Of a DNA stretch of 64,000 nucleotides, positions 1 through 17,847 are shown one piece after another; position 1 is the stretch's first letter, and each line of letters starts with the position of its first letter. A program made the translations under genes and the position numbers. The DNA comes from Epiperipatus broadwayi (Eukaryota; Onychophora; Udeonychophora; Euonychophora; Peripatidae). The stretch spans positions 64,001-128,000 of the forward strand of contig JAQFVV010006638.1 in assembly GCA_028023455.1 (NCBI GenBank), written 5' to 3'. The notes beneath the pieces were generated by a model that made no database searches, was not told the origin of the DNA, and was given only the letters and a program-made list of their open reading frames with translations.

Positions 1-1259
1 ATCATGATGATTGTGATGGTCTTTTCATTGGGATCTGATTCCTGAGGGATTTCTTTTATTGGCTATTAGTTTCTATTGTTTTTTCTCTCCTATCTCACCT
101 TTTCTTATATATTTTGAAATGCTCAAGGGCTACTTCATGTGGACTATTTAAAATAATCATTTACATTTTACAATAACATTAATTAATTTATATACATTCT
201 TGAAGATATATTTTTATCTTTAATTAAATCTTTTAAGTTCTTTTTTCTGAAAATTTAGTTTTAAAATACCTTTTTTCTTTCTTAATAAAGTTTTCATTTA
301 ATAATTTCTTTCATCTGTGCAATTATATATACATAGGAGTTTAAGATAGAATTAATTTTCAATTTTTATGTCTTAAAAAATAAGTTTTTACATGCAAACT
401 TTTCAATGTCTCAATTTTAAAAAAATAAAATAAAAAAATAATGTAACGGTGTACATGCCCATTACAATATATATATATATATATATATAGGTTTGAATCT
501 GCTTTCAATTTGTTTTCATGATCTATAGTTTTTCTGAGCTTCCTAAAGGTTGTCATGAAATGTTAATTGCTTTTATTGTTGAATTTTTTTCTTCTTGACT
601 TCATAAGTTTCATATTTTCCATGTATTTGTAACCTTTTTAAGCTTTCAATAATATCATATTTTCCAATTTAACTTAGCTTTCAATATTATAATTTGTATC
701 TACTTGTATCTGTGACACACTCTTCTCCCATGCATTTCCCCCTTTTCACTGACTGTTACTTTGTCCATAATTTTTGCTTTTTTAAAAAAAAAAATTTGTC
801 TGACTTATATTAATTACCTTTATTAAGGAGCCAATGGTGTAATGGTATTCTTTTCATTGCCTAGGATGGCTGTTTTTGGATTTGTGTGCTACCCTTCATT
901 AAATGATCAGTAACCAATATTTGCATTCAGGAATCATATATCATTTTTCTAAAACATAATAAAAACTAATTCAAACATCTGATTTATTTATTATCTTTTT
1001 CTATTTTATTTAAATGCTTGCAAAACAACCTTGTTTAGACTCTTTATTAACTATATATTAATCTATTTTTAATTTACAATGTGCATCCTTTTCATGTTTT
1101 TATTTAATTACTTTAGCATATACATATTGTAATGGACACTCAATTCATCCCTATCACAGAGGGTATCACCACATAACTATGTATTTGTAAATTTTATTTA
1201 CTGTGATCAAAATAGGAGAGAACGATGGTTTGTGCCGACTAGATTCAGGGAAGAACAAA
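1..1259. other. AT-rich non-coding stretch, no gene seen
   Basis: I see no coding region with a recognisable domain, only short open frames in very AT-rich DNA and a short (TA)n at about 469-489. A tRNA-like patch near 829-900 lacks a convincing B box and is not called. Confidence 0.6.
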
Positions 1260-2120
1260 TAATCTTAAATATTATTTAAACAATTGAGAAATAAAAGCAC
1301 TAAGACAAACGTCAGCCAAATTAAGTTTAAACACATTTTAAAAGTTTATTTAAGAAAAATATAAATTATAAGGTAAAAGTTTAGAATACAACAAATAAGG
1401 TTATATCAGGCATGTACCAGAAATTATAAAATTCAAAGCTCTGGCAGACAGACTATTTTTTTTAATATAGCGTTATAAAGGGAGAGAACACATTTCTTTC
1501 AACTAGGAATTCGCCAACAACACTGGTTTTCCATTTACAGGTTTGAAAACAATATGTTTTTGAAATAAATCAATGAAACCATCGCCAGCTAGTATTTCTT
1601 GGCCAGAAAATGTGTTGGAACCAGGAACATCATATTTCTGGTAGAAGCTGCCTCTCATACTACATTCAAAGCAGAAATGATTGATTTATCACAAGAACAA
1701 AAGAAAATTATGATGAATACATTGGAGTATAAATTATACAAATGGAAGGAAATTTACATATCCAGTTTAATGAAATAACAAACTTAGAATATACTCCAAC
1801 ATAAATGATTTCAAATTAATAAAATATTAAACCTAAGATGAAAGGAAAACTGATATATAAAACTGGCAAATCTCCAACTGAATGATTGGACAAAACTAAT
1901 CTTAAAATAATAATGAAAGGTTTCACTGGGAGACATGTAAATAATAAAAAAAACAACCAGTTACATCTTCCAAAGCATTTTGAGTACAAATAAACTTATA
2001 AACCACAGTTCTGAGAACACGCTTTGATAAAATTTAAAGCCACACATAATAACAAAATAAATCTAGAAAGCAAGTATAAATACTGACCTTAATTTTTTTT
2101 ATAAGTTAGTTTGTCAGAGA
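1260..2120 (-). repeat. Dispersed repeat, inverted partner of ~48,960-49,775
   Basis: Read on the minus strand, this stretch is collinear with about 48,960-49,775 on the plus strand. Shared landmarks include a block around 'gtctgtctgccagagc' with 'tggtacatgcctga', the segment around 'tataatttatactcca', and the conserved tail with an AATAAA-type signal and 'gtgtttaaacttaatttggctga'. The similarity runs through coding-looking and non-coding parts alike, so this is either a mobile element or a segmental duplication of a gene's 3' end. I do not recognise the family. Divergence is substantial, so the duplication is old. Confidence 0.65.
1503..1659 (-). pseudogene. Exon-like open frame with stop codon, unknown family
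   Basis: On the minus strand a pyrimidine-containing tract ending in GTAG at 1,660-1,663 could be a splice acceptor. It is followed by a 51-codon frame ending in TAG at 1,503-1,505. The peptide includes SFYQKYDVPGSNTFSG, then GDGFIDLFQKHIVF and GKPVLLANS at the C-terminus. The partner copy at about 49,437-49,590 encodes the related SFYRQYDVPGPNTFSG and EFIDLFQEHIV. The composition is more protein-like than the surroundings, but I cannot name a family. It could be the last exon of a duplicated gene, the 3' end of an unknown mobile element, or a chance frame in homologous DNA. Confidence 0.3.
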
Positions 2121-3196
2121 GTATATATGAGCAGAAAAATAGAGATATATTTAACATATAAAAATATACACTCAATAGACACTCTCTGATAAATAAAATT
2201 GAAAGCAAACTTGGAATTTTAAAACTAAGATTTGAAAACACACCGCAAAGTACAATGAAAAACAAATACAGCTAATAAATATAAGGTTAACTAATAATTA
2301 AAAATACAGATTTATGTTTAAGTTTGAGCAGAGATTTAACTAAATTATATTTATCCTGAAAAGAATAAAAGGAAATTGTTACCTTACATGCAAAGTTCAT
2401 ATAGAGTGTGTACTTTTATTTCAGTTCATATTTCAGGTGTTCCATTTTGATAGAGACAAGTGTCAAGACTTATTGGGGATCTGGATTATCTTAGACTTTT
2501 AAAGTATCAGTGTAGGAGAGTCGTCAGGCATAGGTCCATATTTTGGGTTATGCTAGTAAGACATGTTGATGATAACAAAACATTGAGTAGTAGATTTTGA
2601 CATCCTGTAAAGCAACAAAGTCTGTTAACACTTGCAAATTTTTAAAAGGAATTAATTGTCTGTACTGCTACCAAAATGCTATAAATCTCAGAAGGCTACA
2701 AGCAAAGTGTGTAAAAGAATAATGAATCTCACTTTGAAGCAGCATGCTATCCAAGAATAAAAAACTGTGTGCCAAAATTTGCAGTGGGGAATTTATCTCT
2801 CACTACATTTCCCAAAAACACCTTTGTTGAATTCTAAAGCCCAGGGCAGGGAAAATCTCAATCTCCTGCTCAGTCTAATGATGAATTCTAAGCGGGGATT
2901 ATTTTAAACAAAACAACAACACAAAATTAAATCTCCACTTTAAGAATGAACTTAGAAACAAATAAAATAAAAATGACAGGAATGTAATTAACAAGTGAAG
3001 AAAGAAAACTATTTTAAAATCAATTCTATGAAAAATAAATTAAAATGACCTATTTTAAATATAAATGAATATGTGTTTTAATACATGTACTCTTCCTAGA
3101 AAATTTTTTTTTTTTTTAACATTAGAAATTTAATGAAATTCAAAAGTTTTTTTTAATTTTTGGTGATAAAACATTGAATCATATAGCAATCTGGTT

Positions 3197-3198
<2 letters not shown>
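2121..3198. other. Non-coding stretch, nothing recognised
   Basis: No long open frame or known domain on either strand. The repeat shared with 49 kb fades out around 2,120. Confidence 0.5.

Positions 3199-3272
<74 letters not shown>
3199..3272. repeat. (TA)n microsatellite
   Basis: Uninterrupted alternating AT run of about 74 bp. Confidence 0.95.
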
Positions 3273-3278
<6 letters not shown>

Positions 3279-3493
3279 ATAATTTAATAAAAAATATTTA
3301 ATCAGACAACTTTTATAATAATATATTTAATTTCACCAAACTGGCCGGATTTTGTCTCTATACTGGAGCATTATTAAGATGTAACTACACTTAGTTACAT
3401 TACAATTCTTTCTTTTCTACAGCAACTTCATCTACAGGTTTCATTTTACATTACAATATCAAAGATAAAACAAATCTTTTAAGCCTATTCATC

Positions 3494-3532
3494 ACATACA
3501 TTATATATATATATATATATATATATATAATG

Positions 3533-3578
<46 letters not shown>
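3494..3578. repeat. (TA)n/(GT)n microsatellite with short hairpin
   Basis: Two (TA)n runs are separated by an inverted pair 'acatacatta' / 'taatgtatgt' that places the first (TA)n at a hairpin apex. The second run passes into (GT)n. Confidence 0.85.
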
Positions 3579-3579
<1 letters not shown>

Positions 3580-4106
3580 AAATTTATAAATAAATATTTG
3601 AAAATAGAGCACTTAATTGTTTATAAAAAAATATATATATGTATAACCGTCACTTAGAAAAAAGAACAAAAGAGCACTTATTATTATTTAAAAGGGTTCA
3701 AAATACAAGACAAAATATTAAAAATAATGATAGTTTATCAGCTTCTGTTTTTATGACCATAATAAATCATGTATATATGGTTTTGATTTTAATTGTAACA
3801 ATGTAAAAATATTGGAAACTGAAATAAATAATAATAAAAAGAAAATTAAGGAGGTGATGTTAATTTATAAATATAAGCAAGTTTTGATTAATAGGCAAGC
3901 AGCACACATTAAGATCACAGAATTATGGGAAGATTTACATCATGGAATTATGGGAAAACTGACATTTTAAAACTGATAGTTGACAAAGCTAAAAGTTTGT
4001 TGAAAGTGCTTCTAAGTGACGTTTATACATATATATATATATATATATTTTTTATAAACTATTAAGTACTGTATTTTCAAATATTTATTTATAAATTTAC
4101 GTATAT
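3579..4106 (+). mobile_element. Penelope-like element remnant with inverted flanks
   Basis: A plus-strand fragment (about 3,650-3,940) is homologous to the C-terminal tail of the PLE at 14.9-17.4 kb. It has the same RTKxHLLLFK, SASVF and LINRQAAxIKITELW signatures, but broken by a frameshift. The flanks are inverted copies of each other: 3,579-3,660 ('aaatttataaataaatatttgaaaata...cacttag') and 4,011-4,106 ('ctaagtgacg...tattttcaaatatttatttataaattt'). The inverted flanks match the architecture of the other PLEs in this window. It is a dead, 5'-truncated copy. Confidence 0.7.
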
Positions 4107-4607
4107 TATTTTGAAGAAATAAGACATCGATTTGTAATATTATATACATATATGGATAAAACAATAATACATAATATTTACACATATTTATACATAATAC
4201 TTATCTAAATCATAATCATATATTTACATTATACAATCACGCATTTATACCTTAATATCATTCATAAATCTCCCAATCTTTTTTCCTTACATACCTATAT
4301 AACAATATTTAATATTTTAAACCCAACATAATTAGAATAATAATCATCAATAAAAATATATATACACATAATTTATTTATAATTATACCAAATTTAAATT
4401 AAATCTTCCAGCTATCTAACAACACCCATTTTCCAGCCAACTTTACAGGACCTTTAACCATATTTATACATTTTGCAAAATACTACTGTATATACAAAGT
4501 TTCATAACATATCCTCTCACTATACTTTTTACATACTTAATCACCTGAATTTTTTTTTCACAACTCATCCTATGCCCAGTATTCAAAAAATGTAAATAAA
4601 TCCCTGA
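4107..4607. other. AT-rich spacer
   Basis: No gene or repeat unit recognised; mostly A/T with short 'ataat' and 'taca' runs. Confidence 0.5.
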
Positions 4608-4915
<308 letters not shown>

Positions 4916-4937
<22 letters not shown>

Positions 4938-5146
4938 TCTATTTTACTATTATCAGGTAATTCTTTTCTTACCAATTCTTTATATACTCTATCACAATAT
5001 GCAACTGAAATCCATTTATTATTTACAGTTAATTTCTTAATATTATAATATGTACTATCTTCACCTTTGTTTTTTAAAAAAATACTTATATCTTTCATTT
5101 TATATCCCATATTAATATAATTGTTTTCAACCTCCAACTTTTGCAT
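4916..5146 (-). pseudogene. Open frame upstream of GIY-YIG remnant, possible PLE linker
   Basis: A 76-codon minus-strand frame, rich in Lys, Asn and Tyr, lies immediately upstream of and slightly overlapping the GIY-YIG remnant on the same strand. It ends in KIEWKTIDH. It could be the linker region of the same PLE in a shifted frame. I see no motif that proves this, so it may be a chance frame in AT-rich DNA. Confidence 0.25.
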
Positions 5147-5284
5147 TAAATCTACATCCTTTTCTAAGTTAACCTATCATTTTTTTCTGTAAACCCTTCA
5201 TTGCTGCCATTTTTGAGACAAAAAAGAAACATTGAAAAGACAATATTATGAACAAATTTTGTTTTGAAATTTAATCATTTTTCA

Positions 5285-5293
5285 TATATATAT

Positions 5294-5367
<74 letters not shown>
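5285..5367. repeat. (TA)n microsatellite
   Basis: Interrupted TA run with 'tataaatata' and 'tttatatatatta' breaks. Confidence 0.9.
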
Positions 5368-6049
5368 AGCATTTTAAAAGTATAAGCTAGTTATTATTGT
5401 TATAATTATAGTTCAATTACACAGTGCAACTATTATACTCTCTAACAAAATTCTTCTTAATTAATTGTAGTTTTAGTTATATAATTTAAACATTATCTTG
5501 ATGATTTTTATGTTTGATCACTATAAACTAATAACAGTAATCAATATTTGTGTTACTAATGTTTTTCCAAATTCCACCATTTATAACTCTCAAATTCTTC
5601 TATCTATTAAATTAATATACTTCTCAATGGATGTAGAAAACACTTTGTATTAAAATGTAGAAATAAATAAACATTTATTATTTAATATTGATTTTCTTTC
5701 CCCACTTGTTTATATTTTTAATTATATTTTATATCAACATTTTATCATTGTAAAAAAAGGGCTTACAAACATAAGATGAGAGGTGGTATTAACTTTAGCA
5801 TGTATTTGAAATCTTTGTCATTTTAATTTTACTTTTTTAATATATTTTGTTCTCTTATACTTTATGAGCTTTTATTTAACACAGTCTGTTTTTGTCTATC
5901 ATTCTTAATGAAATCTTAAGAACTCAATTTTCACTGATAAAGTGGATATAAATTTCATAAACATTTTTATCACAAGGTCTAGTGCAGTCAATTAAAATAA
6001 TATTTTAAAAAAGTATTAAACCAATTTGGAAGTATGAAAATATTTAACA
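5368..6049. other. AT-rich spacer, no gene seen
   Basis: Short open frames only, and no recognisable domain or repeat. Confidence 0.5.
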
Positions 6050-13849
<7,800 letters not shown>

Positions 13850-13909
<60 letters not shown>

Positions 13910-13921
13910 CTGGGAAGATTA

Positions 13922-13967
<46 letters not shown>

Positions 13968-13980
13968 TAATCTTCCCAGA
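13850..13980. repeat. (TA)n tracts and TA-apex hairpin touching SLC6 exon
   Basis: 'tctgggaagattatctaata' (13,909-13,928) is the exact inverted complement of 13,961-13,980, with (TA)n between them. The right arm contains the first 14 bases of the SLC6 exon, so a short piece of exon has been copied in inverted orientation on the far side of the TA tract. Confidence 0.8.
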
Positions 13981-14098
13981 GAAGGTAGACGTGATATTTG
14001 GCAGTCACACACAGAATTTATTTTATCGTGCATAGGAGTTTCTGTAGGAATTGGTAACGTCTGGAGATTTCCATGTCAAGCATATAAAAATGGTGGTG
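13967..14098 (+). CDS. SLC6 neurotransmitter/amino-acid transporter, TM1 exon
   Basis: One exon of about 44 codons encodes the start of the SLC6 (Na+/Cl- dependent transporter) core: [10 protein letters not shown], then [20 protein letters not shown] and [15 protein letters not shown] is the hallmark of unwound TM1, which lines the Na+ and substrate sites, and YKNGGG ends TM1. The frame is open from an AG at 13,965-13,966 (possible acceptor after a T/A tract) to a G|GTAAAT donor at 14,098/14,099. In SLC6 genes an exon commonly ends in this region. Family members take up glycine, GABA, monoamines or other amino acids; the subfamily cannot be told from one exon. Cys follows WRFP where Tyr or Phe is usual. 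No other SLC6 exon is visible in the window, so the gene has very large introns or this exon is an isolated fragment. Confidence 0.8.
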
Positions 14099-14208
14099 GT
14101 AAATAAATAATTATATATATATTTATATTATATATTATATAATTATATTATATATATGAAAAGAAAGTTATTGTTAACACTAACTGAAATAATTATACAA
14201 ATATATAA

Positions 14209-14332
14209 ACCATTATACAATTACAAATATCCAGCAACACCCTCTGTTTAAAAGTCTATATCTCATAGCTATTATTGAGATATAGACTTTTAAACAGAGG
14301 GCGTTATTGGCTATTTGTAATTGTATAATGGT
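14209..14332. repeat. Short palindromic (MITE-like) element
   Basis: Two arms of about 60 bp ('accattatacaattacaaat' and its complement 'atttgtaattgtataatggt') meet near 14,270. They match with only a few differences (for example 'ccagcaacaccctctg' against 'cagagggcgttattgg'). (TA)n adjoins the right end. No coding capacity. Confidence 0.75.
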
Positions 14333-14358
14333 ATATATATATATATATATATATATAT
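14333..14358. repeat. (TA)n microsatellite
   Basis: Short TA run between the MITE-like palindrome and the hammerhead palindrome. Confidence 0.9.
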
Positions 14359-14461
14359 GATCAATAGATGGCGTCTTTACCAAAACCGCCGAAACAAGTG
14401 TAAAATATTTTTACATAAACGCAAAAGGAGTCAGAATTAACTACCTCTTTCATTTTGCTCA

Positions 14462-14507
14462 CCTCCAGATCAGCTGATTTCAAGCTGGTTTGCTTTCATC
14501 AAAAGGA
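14462..14507 (-). ncRNA. Hammerhead-like ribozyme, left arm
   Basis: Mirror image of the copy at 14,526-14,571 with the same residues: TTGATGA, stem II AAGC/GCTT, GAAA, and stem III ATC/GAT closing on C at the cleavage position. Confidence 0.5.
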
Positions 14508-14525
14508 TAGAGCTATAGCTCTATA

Positions 14526-14571
14526 TCCTTTTGATGAAAGCAAACCAGCTTGAAATCAGCTGATCTGGAGG
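14526..14571 (+). ncRNA. Hammerhead-like ribozyme, right arm
   Basis: Core TTGATGA (14,531-14,537) carries U where the consensus CUGANGA has C. Stem II is a perfect AAGC (38-41) with GCTT (48-51) and a six-base loop. GAAA lies at 14,552-14,555. A three-pair stem III (ATC/GAT) closes a four-base loop, and C at 14,565 is at the expected cleavage site. Stem I is weak (TCC/GGA with an internal mismatch). The fold is hammerhead type I with a minimal stem III, probably of low activity. Confidence 0.5.
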
Positions 14572-14720
14572 TGAGCAAAATGAAAGAGGTAGTTAATTCT
14601 GACTCCTTTTGCGTTTATGTAAAAATATTTTACACTTGTTTCGGCGGTTTTGGTAAAGACGCCATCTATTGATCATAAATAACAAGTGATAGCAGGTTAC
14701 GTGACTAACTTGTTTTTATT

Positions 14721-14724
<4 letters not shown>

Positions 14725-14776
<52 letters not shown>
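14725..14776. repeat. (TA)n(GT)n microsatellite
   Basis: TA run followed by GT run. Confidence 0.9.
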
Positions 14777-14883
14777 CATAATATTATGATCCGATGTCTG
14801 TATTTTTACAAAACAATATACGTAATTATATAACTGAATATTTGTAAATACAGTAACTTAATAATTAAAAAAATATTTTATCC

Positions 14884-14929
14884 ACTAAGGAGCACTTTCA
14901 ATTATCCCAGTAATCTATTTCAACTAAAG
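14884..14929 (-). ncRNA. Degenerate hammerhead motif in PLE arm
   Basis: On the minus strand: CTTTAG, TTGAAATA, stem II GATTA with TAATT, GAAA, then GTGCTCC and CTTAGT. It shares the core deviation (TTGAAATA) with its mirror copy at 17,414-17,459. Confidence 0.4.
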
Positions 14930-14939
14930 CTTTGAAATG

Positions 14940-15540
14940 CTAACTTTTCCACAATTCGGTGATCTTAACGTTTGCTTCTTGCCTGTTAATCAATTCATAT
15001 TTATATTTGTTTATTAGCATAGCTTCTTTAATTTTTCTTTTTTTGTTATTTTTTTCAATTTGCAATATTTTTGCACTGTTAAAATTGAAGTCAAAACCAT
15101 AAATACATGATTTATTATGGTCATAAAAAACAGATGCTGAAATATTATTATCTACTATGCAATTTTTTTTAAATTTCTGAACACGTTTTAATATTAGCAA
15201 GTGTTTTTAGTTCTTTTTTCTAACCTACATCTAGATTCACCTATATATGCATCACCACACCTACATATCCATTTATATATGACACAATTTTTATTTATAA
15301 ACGAGGTTTTATCTTTGGAGTTATTTATTAATTTGTTTCATGTAGGAGGTGTGTAAACTGCAATGTCACATATATCTTTATAAAATTTCCTTAAGAACTT
15401 TAGTTCATAATTTGAAATATATGGTATTGATATCCATATTTTTTTATTAGCAGGAGAATCAATATTATTACTAAGATTTTTATTTTTATATTTTATATTA
15501 AAATCTCTAATAACATTATATATGTGACATTTGTAAAAAG
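14940..15540 (-). pseudogene. PLE C-terminal region (zinc linker plus GIY-YIG), broken
   Basis: The minus-strand reading gives DSPANKKIWISIPYIS, then KWICRCGDAYIGESRC, which is the Cys-rich linker and YIG half of a GIY-YIG endonuclease, and ends in INRQEANVKITELWKS at 14,940. In PLEs the GIY-YIG domain nicks the target for target-primed reverse transcription and lies C-terminal to the RT. Stop codons and a frameshift near 15,200 break the frame. The plus-strand arm (16,850-17,403) carries the same protein in a better state. Confidence 0.7.
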
Positions 15541-15544
15541 AAAG

Positions 15545-16045
15545 AAGATATTCTGTGGACCTATGGAAAGAGAATTAAGGAAAAGATTAATTAAATTTTA
15601 TGTGTGAAGTGTATTAATGTATGGTTGTGAGACATGGACATTGAGTAATAGAATTAAGAAACGACTGGAAGCTTTTGAGATGTGGACATGGAGAAAAATG
15701 GAAAAAATCAGTTGGGTAAATAAAATAACAAATGAAGAAGTTTTGAAAAGAGTTAATGAGGAAAGAAGATTGATTGAAAGTATCGAAGAGAGAAAGAGAA
15801 ACTGGATTGGACATATACTAAGAAAAGATTATAGTTTAATGAAAGATGTTTTGGAAGGAATGGTGAGTGGAAATAAAAAGAAAGGATGGAAGAGATTAAC
15901 ATTATTGGATGATATACGAGATGGAAGGGGTTATGTGGAATTGAGGAAGTGGGCAAGGAAGAGAATGGAATGGAAGAATGGATGAACTGATGTAGTGACT
16001 ACTCTCTGGACCTGTCTATTGGACAGACTACTATTGATGATGATG
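15545..16045 (+). pseudogene. RTE/endonuclease-RT type LINE, 3' fragment
   Basis: The open frame 15,617-15,985 reads MYGCETWTLSNRIKKRLEAF, then EMWTWRKMEKISWVNKITNEE and NWIGHILRKD. This is the characteristic C-terminal region of LINE ORF2 proteins (YGCETWTL..RLxAFEMWxWRRM..ISW..xxTNEEVL..WIGHILR), downstream of the RT catalytic domain. The 3' end after the stop has short GATGAT repeats, as RTE-type LINEs often do. The copy is 5'-truncated and inserted antisense into the PLE, splitting its RT from its endonuclease. Confidence 0.8.
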
Positions 16046-16808
16046 TGATTATAAATGTAGCCAACATTTAACAATTCATTTGAATATATTTCAATATTTT
16101 TGCCTTTGTCTGATGAATATTTGGAAAGACTATTATTTCTAAATAAAAAGGACTTCAAACCTGCCATTTTGTGTGACATTGGCACTTTTGATTTATATGG
16201 AATATAACCCATTTTTACTATAGGTTTAATGATAATACAGTAATCCAGCATGCATTGATTTCTAGTTATTTTAATATCAAGAAACTGAACGCACATTAAA
16301 TCTTCATCTGTTTTTATCCATCTTAGGCCTTTCAAACAATTTGATTCCTTCAATAACTCATTAATTGTATTTGGTTTACCACATACAAAAACATCATCAA
16401 CATATCGATAATATGCAGTAATATTTTTTGATAATATTCATTTTTCAAAATATTTTCTTCATATGTAAAAATTATAAAATTACATATTTGAGCAACAGTA
16501 GGTAATCCTATCGGCCATCCATTACACATTTTATAAAAATCCTTATTAAAAACTGCATACATATTTTTATCAATAAAATTTAATGTTTCAATTAAAAACT
16601 TTATTATTTTCGCATCAACATTTTTTAAACTTAATGCGTTGGAAATAATTTCGATAGATGCCAATCGATCAAGTGATCCATACATTTCACTAACATCTAG
16701 AGTACATATAACATCATTAACATCTATCTTAATGTTATGAATTTTATTAACAAAATCAAATGAAGAACTTATTGTATATTTAATAAAACCAAGAATTTCT
16801 TGTAGCAT
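16040..16808 (-). pseudogene. Penelope-like reverse transcriptase, broken
   Basis: The minus-strand frame 16,808-16,350 contains CTLDVSEMYGSLDRL (motif A, with the first catalytic Asp) and GWPIGLPTVAQICNFIIF (motif B). A frameshift follows, after which the next frame reads YRYVDDVFVCGKPNTI. The YVDD catalytic box is encoded at 16,404-16,393. The sequence then continues as WIKTDEDLMCVQFLDIKITRN, the thumb-side region. The order and motifs are those of PLE RTs. The LINE insertion at about 16,040 cuts it from its linker and endonuclease. The palm-encoding part is recognisable, but the gene is dead. Confidence 0.8.
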
Positions 16809-16849
16809 TTTCTCAATTAAACAACAAGTTTCATAATAAAACGCCCCTC

Positions 16850-17403
16850 CAAAATATAAAAATAAAAATCTTAATAATAATATTGATTCTCCTGCTAATA
16901 AAAAAATATGGATATCAATCCCATATATTTCAAATTATCAAGTAAAGTTCATAAGGAAAATTTATAAAGATATATGTGACTTTGCATTTTACACACCTCC
17001 TACATTAAACAAATTAATAAATAACTCCAAAAATAAAACCTCATTTATAAATAAAAAATGTGTCATATGTAAATGGATATGTAGGTGTGGTGATGGATAT
17101 ATAGGTGAATCTAAATGTACATTGGAAAAAAGAACTAAACAACACTTGCTATTATTTAAACATGTTCAGAAATGAAAAGAAAATTGCATAGTAGATCATA
17201 ATATTTCAGCATCTGTTTTTTACAACCATAATAAATCATGTATTTATGGTTTTGACTTCAATTTTAACAGTGCAAAAATATTGCAAATTGAAAAAAATAA
17301 CAACAAAAAAATTAAAGAAGCTATGCTAATAAACAAATATAAATATGAATTGATTAACAGGCAAGCAGCAAACGTTAAGATCATGGGATTGTGGGAAAGT
17401 TAG
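16850..17403 (+). pseudogene. PLE C-terminal region, plus-strand arm
   Basis: The plus-strand frame reads NIDSPANKKIWISIPYIS, YTPPTLNKLINNS, then KCVICKWICRCGDGYIGESKC, with KRTKQHLLLFKHVQK before an in-frame TGA. It resumes with NCIVDHNISASVFYNHNKSC and ends LINRQAANVKIMGLWES just before 17,403. It pairs with 14,940-15,540 as the other arm of the fold-back. The Cys-rich linker is typical of GIY-YIG PLEs. The recognised part begins around 16,870. One premature stop makes it a pseudogene. Confidence 0.75.
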
Positions 17404-17413
17404 CATTTCAAAG

Positions 17414-17459
17414 CTTTAGTTGAAATAGATTACTGGGATAATCGAAAGCGCTCCTAAGT
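17414..17459 (+). ncRNA. Degenerate hammerhead motif in PLE arm
   Basis: Stem I CTTTAG (17,414-17,419) pairs with CTAAG (17,454-17,458). Stem II GATTA (28-32) pairs perfectly with TAATC (39-43). GAAA is at 17,444-17,447, a two-pair stem III follows, and C at 17,453 is at the cleavage position. The CUGANGA box is replaced by TTGAAATA, so catalysis is doubtful, but the stems are intact. Confidence 0.45.
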
Positions 17460-17569
17460 GGATAAAATATTTTTTTAATTATTAAGTTACTGTATTTACA
17501 AATATTCAGTTATATAATTACATATATATATAATTAGTTTCCAACCAGTAACCACCTAAACATTCACAG

Positions 17570-17636
<67 letters not shown>
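17570..17636. repeat. (TA)n microsatellite
   Basis: TA run with one TTTA interruption. It ends the partial third copy of the 148 bp repeat. Confidence 0.9.
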
Positions 17637-17638
<2 letters not shown>

Positions 17639-17708
17639 CTATGACTGATGTTAATAAGGAAAAAAAAATTTCATTATTTTAGACCATTAAATAAATAATT
17701 TACTGAGG

Positions 17709-17847
17709 ATGGCTTTCAACCTGGAAAAAATGGTTATAATCATAGCATTTCTTCTTGTCAATATCAACACCAGTTGCAATAACAAGTTGAAGTGCCATGA
17801 TTGTAACCATCCCCTTTTAGATCGAATGATGAGCAAATTATTTATTA

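Larger units (their letters stand above)
14359..14724. mobile_element. Small hammerhead-bearing palindromic retroelement (retrozyme-like)
   Basis: Two arms of about 155 bp, nearly identical in inverted orientation, span 14,359-14,674 ('gatcaatagatggcgtcttt' to 'aaagacgccatctattgatc'). An asymmetric tail follows ('ataaataacaagtgatagca' to 'tttttcatat'), with (TA)n on both sides. The 60 kb element shares ATGGCGTC at the tips, TTTACATAAACG, TGATTTCAAGCT and the same style of tail. Each arm holds a hammerhead-like fold. The element has no open frame. It resembles the non-autonomous hammerhead elements called retrozymes, which in animals are thought to use PLE machinery. The near-identical arms suggest a recent origin. 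Confidence 0.65.
14817..17525. mobile_element. Penelope-like element fold-back, interrupted by a LINE
   Basis: A minus-strand PLE runs from its RT (16,808) to its 3' end (about 14,817). It abuts a plus-strand copy of the same 3' part (16,850-17,525), so 14,817-15,540 and 16,850-17,525 form inverted arms. The arms share the tail 'tatataattacgtatat'-type end, a hammerhead-like fold and the C-terminal coding sequence. A plus-strand RTE-type LINE fragment sits in the minus-strand copy at about 15,545-16,045. All frames are broken. Confidence 0.75.

Noticed and set aside
829-900. tRNA-like patch ('tggtgtaatggta') that might head a SINE
   Set aside because: An A-box-like start only; no B box, no second copy and no SINE body.
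15614-15956. Minus-strand frames opposite the LINE fragment
   Set aside because: Shadows of the plus-strand LINE coding sequence, which has clear family motifs.
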